Assembly (NCBI GenBank): GCA_039816825.1
Contig: JBCBXA010000058.1
Span: 1 to 17,080 of the forward strand
DNA length: 17,080 nucleotides
Origin: JBCBXA01 sp039816825
Lineage (GTDB): Bacteria; Pseudomonadota; Alphaproteobacteria; Rhizobiales; Rhizobiaceae
Direction: 5' to 3'
Within the stretch, counting starts at the first letter, position 1, and the number at the start of each line of letters is the position of its first letter. Below the pieces are notes generated by a model that saw only the letters and a list, made by a program, of their open reading frames with translations, searched no databases and had not been told where the DNA came from. This document shows positions 16,858 to 17,080 of the stretch, in pieces. The position numbers were made by a program, and so were the translations under genes.

Positions 16858-17080
16858 ATGAGTCAAAGTACGATCCGTTATGGCATTATAGGCGCCGGCA
16901 TGATGGGCCGTGAGCATATCCGCAACATCAAGCTGTTGCCCGGGTGTGAGGTTGCTGCGCTGTCAGACCCCAATTCTGCGGTCCGGGGCGATGCCTTCAT
17001 GACCGCGGGCAACCGACCGGCCCAATTTTCGGACCATCGCGAACTGCTTGTCTCGGGCACTTGCGATGCTCTTGTGATCG
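16858..17080 (+). CDS. Gfo/Idh/MocA family protein, N-terminal part
   Basis: Truncated by the window end; 74 codons are visible. The start (MSQSTIRYGIIGAGMMGREH) holds the dinucleotide-binding GIIGAGMMG motif, then CEVAALSDPN, where Asp probably binds the NAD ribose, and DALVI at the edge of the Rossmann strand. Most members are NAD(P)-dependent sugar or inositol dehydrogenases. Some (GH4-like mechanisms, including the NAD-dependent sulfoquinovosidase family GH188) are glycosidases of similar appearance. The ATG is two bases after the isomerase stop, so the genes are almost certainly cotranscribed. The visible part cannot choose between these roles. Confidence 0.88.
   Translation, partial: MSQSTIRYGIIGAGMMGREHIRNIKLLPGCEVAALSDPNSAVRGDAFMTAGNRPAQFSDHRELLVSGTCDALVI

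Overview
The window looks like chromosomal DNA of an alphaproteobacterium. G+C is fairly high and genes are tightly packed with ATGA-type overlaps and purine-rich ribosome binding sites. Two markers point the same way: a LIV-type ABC operon carrying a DUF6867-like membrane protein, and a helix-hairpin-helix (HhH) tail module known from alphaproteobacterial ribosomal protein L21 and NuoE. No insertion sequence, tRNA, rRNA, CRISPR array or phage gene was seen, and no stretch over 300 bases lacks a gene.

Layout, left to right. (1) Positions 1-4899, minus strand: branched-chain/polar amino-acid ABC operon livH-livM-livG-livF-DUF6867, with a probable further gene beginning at the left edge. LivG is unusual: its ATPase is followed by a histone-H1-like Lys/Ala/Pro tail and a C-terminal HhH domain. 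(2) 5037-6479, minus: iron-sulfur L-serine dehydratase. (3) 6653-10065, plus: a complete TRAP transporter in the order small permease, large permease, solute-binding protein. Two tandem hairpins lie before the binding-protein gene and a strong rho-independent terminator follows it. The large permease has an unusual central insertion. (4) 10142-11360, minus: a SCO1/SenC copper/thiol protein and a secreted Sel1-repeat protein. (5) 11416-12786, plus: a di-haem cytochrome c peroxidase/MauG-family protein with a TTG start. (6) 12851 to the right edge: a sugar-catabolic cluster with a PfkB kinase overlapping a LacD/YihT-type class I aldolase, a convergent exported histidine phosphatase, a FucI/AraA-like isomerase, and the start of a Gfo/Idh/MocA protein.

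How the genes may work together. The liv proteins form one amino-acid importer. Serine dehydratase could deaminate imported serine to pyruvate, though the link rests only on adjacency. The TRAP genes form a separate sodium-dependent importer of unknown substrate. The right-hand cluster reads as aldose to ketose (isomerase), ketose phosphate (kinase), then two C3 products (aldolase). The kinase and aldolase resemble YihV and YihT of sulfoquinovose breakdown, so a sulfo-EMP2-like pathway is a reasonable but unproven reading. It is the most interesting system here, together with the LivG fusion.
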